DNA of 11,657 nt from Bacteroidales bacterium UBA5342 (GTDB lineage Bacteria; Bacteroidota; Bacteroidia; Bacteroidales; UBA5342). Location: NCBI GenBank assembly GCA_002408065.1, contig DHQI01000070.1, positions 68,440 to 80,096 of the forward strand. Reading direction: 5' to 3'. A program made the translations under genes and the position numbers. Shown here piece by piece: positions 8,101 through 11,657 of this stretch (positions within the stretch are counted from its first letter, which is position 1; the number at the start of each line of letters is the position of its first letter). The notes below the pieces were generated by a model. It was not told the DNA's origin. It did no database searches and saw only the letters and a list, made by a program, of their open reading frames with translations.

Positions 8101-9231
8101 AGCATCCTCTAAACTATATTTCTTAAGTAGGCCAGAAGCTGAACTTATCCAAATATGCTTATTATCCGGATCTTGCACAAATGACGTTACAATGTCATCA
8201 TCGATGTTATACTCTCTTAACCGATGATTTTGTTTAGTAATAGAATTCTTATATTTATTGTAATATGCTAAGCCTCCTAACCAAGTACCTATCCATACAG
8301 TATTTTTAGAATCACGGTGAAGACTCCATACCGAATGATGCGGCAACTGAGGATTTTGCTGAGTATCTATAGTCTTCACCCACTGCAAACCATCAAAAAT
8401 AGCTATGCCATTATAGGTTGCCACCCAAACTTGTCCACTATCTGTTTTAACCAGACTACGTACCTCATTACTTAAAAAACCATTGGACTCGTCAAAACGT
8501 GCAACAAGCTTTCCATTGATATCATAACAATGTAATCCAAATTGACTATAAGCAATCCAAATATAATCCTGATCGGCATAAAAAGCTCGTGGAAAACGGG
8601 CCAAACCAGTTGCAAAAGGATTAAAATCGGGACTATTAGGGGTTTTGAAATAAATACCTCCATTCTGAAACACTACCCATAAATTGCCTTGTTCATCAAG
8701 GTGTAAGATACGAGGACGTGAGTTATTATTGTCCACATCCACATAACCATTAGTTACAAAACTAGAGTTAAAACTGAGTATGCCTTTTCTATCCAGTATC
8801 CAATAAGTACCATCCCCTGTCTGCGTTAAACAAGAAAAATCCCCTTCAATTACACTCCCTTTCAAGTCAATGATATTAAGATCTACAAAATCATCATCAT
8901 CGGACCGGTACATACTAAGTCCATGCTCCGTCACTATTACAAGACGTCCTTTATCATTATAAATTTGATTTATCCTGTTACTGGGAAGCGTATTTTTTTC
9001 ATATTGCGAATAACTGTATTTTTTAATTGTTCGTGTATCATATTTAAAGAGTCCATTATTGGTCCCAAACCAAATAAAACCATGGCTATCTTCTTCTATA
9101 CACATCACCGAAGTAATGGCAATTCCACCATCAGGTGTGATTTTAGTGAGTGAGGTGTGAGAATTTTGATTGGCCAATGCAATCTCAAAACAGCATAAAA
9201 AAGCCAGATACAAAAAAGAGTGTTTAATCAT
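5167..9231 (-). CDS. Hybrid two-component system (HTCS) sensor/regulator
   Basis: A one-protein sensor and transcription factor of the kind that controls PULs. I prefer the ATG at 9231-9229, giving 1354 residues: it begins a clear signal peptide (MIKHSFLYLAFLCCFEIALA). An in-frame ATG at 9288 would add 19 residues ahead of it. Domains with this numbering: two-component propeller repeats at about 30-655 (repeated LWVGTYGQGL/VWIGTNGSGL-type blades), Y_Y_Y domain about 686-769, one membrane helix about 773-796, HisKA with His833 in NISHEFRTPLT, HATPase with N-box near 946-950, DTGQG at 998-1002 and GIGLD at 1027-1031. A REC domain follows with phospho-acceptor Asp1153 in ISDVMMPEMDG, Thr1183 and Lys1205, then a C-terminal AraC-type double helix-turn-helix at about 1247-1351. 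All catalytic residues are present, so it should be active. It is divergent to the SusC-like gene, its likely target. The ligand is expected to be a periplasmic glycan fragment; its identity cannot be read from the sequence. Confidence 0.97.
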   Translation of the reverse strand: MIKHSFLYLAFLCCFEIALANQNSHTSLTKITPDGGIAITSVMCIEEDSHGFIWFGTNNGLFKYDTRTIKKYSYSQYEKNTLPSNRINQIYNDKGRLVIVTEHGLSMYRSDDDDFVDLNIIDLKGSVIEGDFSCLTQTGDGTYWILDRKGILSFNSSFVTNGYVDVDNNNSRPRILHLDEQGNLWVVFQNGGIYFKTPNSPDFNPFATGLARFPRAFYADQDYIWIAYSQFGLHCYDINGKLVARFDESNGFLSNEVRSLVKTDSGQVWVATYNGIAIFDGLQWVKTIDTQQNPQLPHHSVWSLHRDSKNTVWIGTWLGGLAYYNKYKNSITKQNHRLREYNIDDDIVTSFVQDPDNKHIWISSASGLLKKYSLEDASEESFQLSFNNVKVETIKTLAFDKYGTLWVGTYGQGLLYRKKGEKRFRQFQTSFALGLQVISILPIDEGVWVSDYNQGAFFISYSDKSVKRYRYNPLNTSTISSDLVRKIIQDKQGNLWFATEGGLNLKRKGEEDFERINYSKQMANHLSYDFVYTVFEDSKGVVWIGTNGSGLVRIDNANNSYQSITKKDGMPADDVYSIVEDNENRLWLATGNGICQYNASLNKVISYQNIEDISRNTFNANSALIASNNRLFFGSTNGFISFNPHDVSIINPRKPVTTVTNFYINNVEVLPSHNHPILKKDIASTKQLNLKYSHSLFSFKFVADNFINPEENRFQYRLHNFNEEWVETDHNGLAIFTNIPPGQYVFQVRASNNNGVWNDKATEINIDINPPLWKTWYAYVFYLLLIILLLFWMFIEMNNQRKLKEEIRLEKVKSESEENLHQMKLQFFTNISHEFRTPLTLIMGPIERLIAKSDETDPAYRQLRIVKNNSERLLRLINQILDFRKMNAGVLKLKPINNDLVAFSKNIFSCFSEHAKYRHFNYTFISSQERLMVDFDPEKLDKVIFNILSNAFKYCHDKGAVEIKINGNVDGFTLTEKGNSFTLGHSNATNFVEIIISDTGQGIAADNLPHIFERFQQADESKLQSSGIGLDLTKDYIQLHNGMLRVNSTLNEGSVFSILLPSKQEKILLGDLRPVKEKEDALVSEGKPVFQKFLDENKDQEKKALILLVEDNVELLNYLKDSLKEYFRIACAKNGLEGIQKVNSLHPDIVISDVMMPEMDGIEFCKTIKNDIQTSHIPFILLTALESVQDQIVGLESGADAYIPKPFSLNLLMAQVVNLINTRKSLKEAFNSKFDSWEGQSDVPDMDKRLILRAVSYVEMNIANSDISVEQLAEALNLSRTTLHRKLKSLTGQSATEFIRGIRLKNAVKMMLNGDLMINEVAFKVGFNSLNYFTRSFKNYYGMSPREYIKQNKQ

Positions 9232-9275
9232 TATTAAGGGCTTAAAATTAGAAGAATAATGTACCATTATCAGAA

Positions 9276-9297
9276 AGCACGATGACAAATGCGTGCT
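9276..9297. repeat. Inverted repeat AGCACG-N10-CGTGCT in the HTCS leader
   Basis: Two perfect 6-bp arms (9276-9281 and 9292-9297) flank a 10-base centre. It lies 45 nt upstream of the preferred HTCS start, so it could be an operator or a weak leader hairpin. Arms this short also arise by chance. Confidence 0.25.
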
Positions 9298-9471
9298 AAT
9301 TTATAATTTTTCATCCAACTTACGACACATAAAGTTCACTTTTGTTATAAAAAAACGACACCAAGCGAAAATTAGTAGCAGTATTGTTTCTCGCTGAAAC
9401 ATCACCACACAATTGAAACAAATATGCAACAAAAAGAAACGATAGGAAAAGTATTGAAACATTTCGGCATT

Positions 9472-9479
9472 TACATTTG
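9472..9479 (+). promoter_or_regulatory. Candidate -7 promoter box (TACATTTG) for the small ORF and SusC-like gene
   Basis: This is an exact match to the Bacteroidota -7 consensus TAnnTTTG on the plus strand, 59 nt before the small ORF start. A TTG at 9454-9456 is the nearest -33-like element, but its 15-nt spacing is shorter than usual. No comparably good box lies in the 87 nt before the SusC-like start, which suggests this promoter serves both genes. An activator such as the HTCS could make up for the weak -33 element. Confidence 0.45.
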
Positions 9480-9538
9480 CGAAGTCAATGTATTCAGAGG
9501 CATCTGATCCGACTAACAATAACCAATACAACCAAACT

Positions 9539-9781
9539 ATGAAAAAGACTTTATTTGTTTTTCTCACCTTATTTCTATTGTGCACAACAGTTCTTCTCCT
9601 AAGAACTCATAAGGCAAGTATACTTATACTAGCCAACAATCAGTATTCGGAACGTAATACTACCCAACAAGACTATACCTTTAGAAAACCATCTGATAAA
9701 ATTTATTTAAAAAACGGTCTGGATTATAATCCAAAGAAATGGACAATAGCCTTACTTAAAGATGGTATTTCATTAAGCTAA
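9539..9781 (+). CDS. Small secreted or membrane-anchored protein of unknown function
   Basis: The ATG at 9539 gives 80 residues and is preferred because it starts directly with a signal-type sequence: MKK followed by a 19-residue hydrophobic stretch (about 4-22). An in-frame ATG at 9488 would add 17 polar residues ahead of it, which is unlikely. The rest (about 23-80) is polar and basic, with NNQYSERNTTQQDYTF and a YNPKKW segment near the end. There is no lipobox Cys, no sorting domain and no family I recognise. It has a good -7 box upstream and sits 87 nt before the SusC-like gene on the same strand, so it is probably part of that transcript. It could be a small envelope protein of the PUL, a translated leader, or a remnant. 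Coding status is likely but not certain. Confidence 0.5.
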   Translation: MKKTLFVFLTLFLLCTTVLLLRTHKASILILANNQYSERNTTQQDYTFRKPSDKIYLKNGLDYNPKKWTIALLKDGISLS

Positions 9782-9868
9782 TAATAAAGTTAAAACATCT
9801 ACATCCTCAAAGATAGACCGAGATTAGAGATCAAATTTAAGTATTCAACACTGAACTAAAATAGATAT

Positions 9869-11657
9869 ATGAAAATGCAAGTTTTATCACCTTACTTGAA
9901 ACGTTGTCGTTTAGCTTTTTTCATCATACTAAGCAGTATGGTGAGCTTAGGCTATTCCGGAACAACATTAGTAGCACAAACAAGCTCTACCACAGTAATT
10001 GGTCAGGTCGTAGATCAAAACGGTCAAACCATTCCCGGAGTTACAGTGAAAGAAAAAGGCACTGGTAACGGAACAATCACAGATATTGAAGGTAGATTCT
10101 CCATTGTAACAGCCACTGAGTCCCCCACACTAATTTTTACTTTTATTGGTATGATAAGCCGCGAAGTTGTAGTCACCGATGACGGCCCTCTAGTGGTATC
10201 GATGCAAGAAGATGCTATTTCGATAGACGAATTGGTAGTGGTAGGTTATGGTGTGCAGGAAAAAGAGAGTATGCTTTCGGCTATTGATCAAGTCAGTGGT
10301 GAGAATATTGAGCAGATGGGCGCTTCTAATATATCAGCAGCACTTAGCGGACTTTCGCCCGGTTTGCTTTCAATGTCGACCAGTGGACAGCCTGGTGCTG
10401 ATGCCTCTGATATATATATACGTGGACGGTCTTCAATCAATGACGATAAAGCTTTAGTAGTGGTTGACGGAATCAAAATGGAGGGAGGCTTCGAATATAT
10501 GGATCCTGAAGAAATTTCTTCCATTAGTATCCTTAAAGATGCTGCTGCAACAGCTGTATATGGGGTTGAAGGTGCCAATGGAGTCGTTATTGTTACGACC
10601 AAACGTGGTCATAAAGGCCGTGCTCGTGTATCGGTCAATTCAGACCTAACCATAAAACAACCCACCGATGCCTTAGAATTATTGGGCTCTTACGATTCCC
10701 ACTACCTGTACAACATAGCTGCTATGAACGATAACCAATGGGATAAACTCACCAGTGATGAAGCACTGATGCACTATAAAAACCAAGATTTACCTTACAT
10801 CTATCCGGATGTTAATTGGTACGAAGAAACTGTCCGTGATTTTGCCTTTGCTACACGTGATAACATCACCGTGAGTGGAGGTACCGATCTGGTTAGCTAT
10901 TTCACCACCGTAGGATATGCTTACGAAGGCGATGCCTTTAAACCAAGTGATTTGGATTTGCCATTCGACTCAGAAAATAATTTTCAGAAAATGACCTACC
11001 GTGTTAATCTGGATTTCAATGTTTCACCAACCACCTCTTTCAGAACTGATTTTGCCGGACGTTTTGAGAAACGCAATGAAAGTGGTGAAGCTGACGAAAT
11101 GATTAATAATATGTTCGAATACCCATCTTGGGCATCACCAACCTATTATCCTGCCGGTATCACTGATGAATATCCAGACAATGATCCTTATGCTCCAAGT
11201 GCTGATGAAATTCGTTTTTCAGGGAATTCCTTGTTGGTCAACACCGATAACCCCTACCTTTCCTTATACGGCAAAGGAGTTGATACCTACAGAAGAAATG
11301 TACTTACAGCCAACTTTGTACTAAAGCAGAAATTAGACTTTGTAACCAAAGGCCTATCCGTTTCTGGTCGCTATAACCTTTCGGCGAATTACCTTTATAG
11401 ACAATCTGTCAATTATTCTCCTGAAAAGTATTACTTGGCAGAAGATGGTACTTGGGCCAATATCGACGGTTCGGGTAATCAACAACAAAACGCTCAACTC
11501 GGTAACCAGTCAAACAGTACAAAAGTTGACCGTTACTATTACAGTGTTCAGTTTGATTACAAACGCAGCTTTGGAAATCATAATGTGTCAGCTTTAGGAT
11601 TATGGAGTAGAAGCAAGCGTGTTTCAGGTAGCAACTTCCCTGACTATAAGGAAGCCC
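9869..11657 (+). CDS. SusC/RagA-family TonB-linked outer membrane transporter (partial, C-terminus beyond right edge)
   Basis: Starting at the ATG at 9869 the frame stays open for 596 codons to the window end; SusC proteins usually have about 1000 residues, so roughly the last 40 percent is missing. Residues 1-36 form a signal peptide with a long charged start (hydrophobic core about 14-30, cleavage probably near VAQ). Residues about 42-115 are the carboxypeptidase D regulatory-like domain (IGQVVDQNGQTIPGVTV). DELVVVGYG at 120-128 is the SusC signature near the TonB region. The plug follows (about 129-236) with SGQPGADAS, IRGRSSIND, ALVVVDGI, ISILKDAAATAVYG and ANGVVIVTTKRG; the barrel begins after that. 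No STN (secretin/TonB N-terminal) domain is present, in keeping with control by the HTCS rather than by an ECF-sigma/anti-sigma pair. Imports oligosaccharides with a SusD lipoprotein, which is expected just downstream but not in the window. The A-rich AACTAAAATAGATAT leader fits Bacteroidota translation starts. Confidence 0.97.
   Translation, partial: MKMQVLSPYLKRCRLAFFIILSSMVSLGYSGTTLVAQTSSTTVIGQVVDQNGQTIPGVTVKEKGTGNGTITDIEGRFSIVTATESPTLIFTFIGMISREVVVTDDGPLVVSMQEDAISIDELVVVGYGVQEKESMLSAIDQVSGENIEQMGASNISAALSGLSPGLLSMSTSGQPGADASDIYIRGRSSINDDKALVVVDGIKMEGGFEYMDPEEISSISILKDAAATAVYGVEGANGVVIVTTKRGHKGRARVSVNSDLTIKQPTDALELLGSYDSHYLYNIAAMNDNQWDKLTSDEALMHYKNQDLPYIYPDVNWYEETVRDFAFATRDNITVSGGTDLVSYFTTVGYAYEGDAFKPSDLDLPFDSENNFQKMTYRVNLDFNVSPTTSFRTDFAGRFEKRNESGEADEMINNMFEYPSWASPTYYPAGITDEYPDNDPYAPSADEIRFSGNSLLVNTDNPYLSLYGKGVDTYRRNVLTANFVLKQKLDFVTKGLSVSGRYNLSANYLYRQSVNYSPEKYYLAEDGTWANIDGSGNQQQNAQLGNQSNSTKVDRYYYSVQFDYKRSFGNHNVSALGLWSRSKRVSGSNFPDYKEA

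Larger units (their letters stand above)
9232..9538. promoter_or_regulatory. Divergent regulatory region between HTCS and the plus-strand unit
   Basis: This 307-bp AT-rich region should hold the start sites for both directions. On the plus side there is an exact TAnnTTTG box (9472-9479). On the minus side only a weak 7-of-8 match is seen (TAAGTTGG, complement of 9315-9322). An inverted repeat lies in the HTCS leader (9276-9297). HTCS binding sites are expected in this region, but no clear operator pair stands out. Confidence 0.6.

Noticed and set aside
9322..9361. Direct repeat ACGACAC at 9322 and 9355, about three helical turns apart, as an HTCS binding site
   Set aside because: A 7-bp repeat is expected by chance in a region of this size, and the flanks show no further similarity.
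9301..9585. Minus-strand ORF of 94 residues rich in hydrophobic and aromatic residues
   Set aside because: It lies antisense to the start of the small plus-strand ORF and its promoter box, has no recognisable motif or family, and its hydrophobic look follows from the AT-rich DNA.
10248..10649. ORFs in other frames within the SusC-like gene
   Set aside because: They overlap the conserved plug domain of SusC, which explains the sequence.
1..11657. CRISPR array, insertion sequence, tRNA or rRNA
   Set aside because: No regularly spaced repeats, transposase-like translation, cloverleaf or rRNA-like segment was seen on reading both strands; this was by eye, without a search tool.

Overview
The window looks like chromosomal DNA from a member of the Bacteroidota, probably a Marinilabiliales/Bacteroidales-type organism with a type IX secretion system (T9SS). 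The lineage call is an inference. It rests on a SusC/RagA-type TonB-dependent transporter, a hybrid two-component system (HTCS) regulator, a T9SS-type C-terminal sorting domain, AT-rich A-tracts in front of start codons instead of strong Shine-Dalgarno sequences, and two exact matches to the Bacteroidota -7 promoter box TAnnTTTG.

Layout. Bases 1-4118 hold a tight minus-strand cluster. In transcription order it encodes a CNNM/CBS/CorC-type membrane protein (GldE-like), a glyoxalase II-like metallo-beta-lactamase-fold hydrolase, a 157-residue secreted protein with a T9SS sorting domain, and the first 574 codons of a large secreted protein that runs off the left edge. Junctions are 3 nt, a 4-nt ATGA overlap, and 3 nt, so this is probably one operon. 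The large protein joins a tail-fibre/collagen-type N-terminal module and a helical segment to about six repeats of 55-60 residues. It has no complete ORF inside the window.

Bases 4119-4510 are a non-coding gap with a candidate promoter for the cluster and an 11-bp direct repeat. Bases 4511-9231 hold a second minus-strand unit: a large HTCS (1354 residues from the preferred start) followed by a HAD-family phosphatase whose ATG overlaps the HTCS stop (TAATG).

Bases 9232-9538 are a divergent regulatory region. On the plus strand follow a small secreted or membrane protein of unknown function (80 residues) and the first 596 codons of a SusC-like transporter that runs off the right edge.

Function. 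The right half reads as the control end of a polysaccharide utilisation locus (PUL). The HTCS would sense a glycan breakdown product in the periplasm and switch on the divergent susC-like gene; a susD partner and enzymes would be expected beyond the right edge. The substrate cannot be told from this window. The left half mixes housekeeping-type genes with two secreted proteins that may act together at the cell surface. No CRISPR array, insertion sequence, rRNA or tRNA was seen. I did not find a clear-cut new system. The least explained items are the secreted pair at the left edge and the small ORF between the HTCS and SusC genes.
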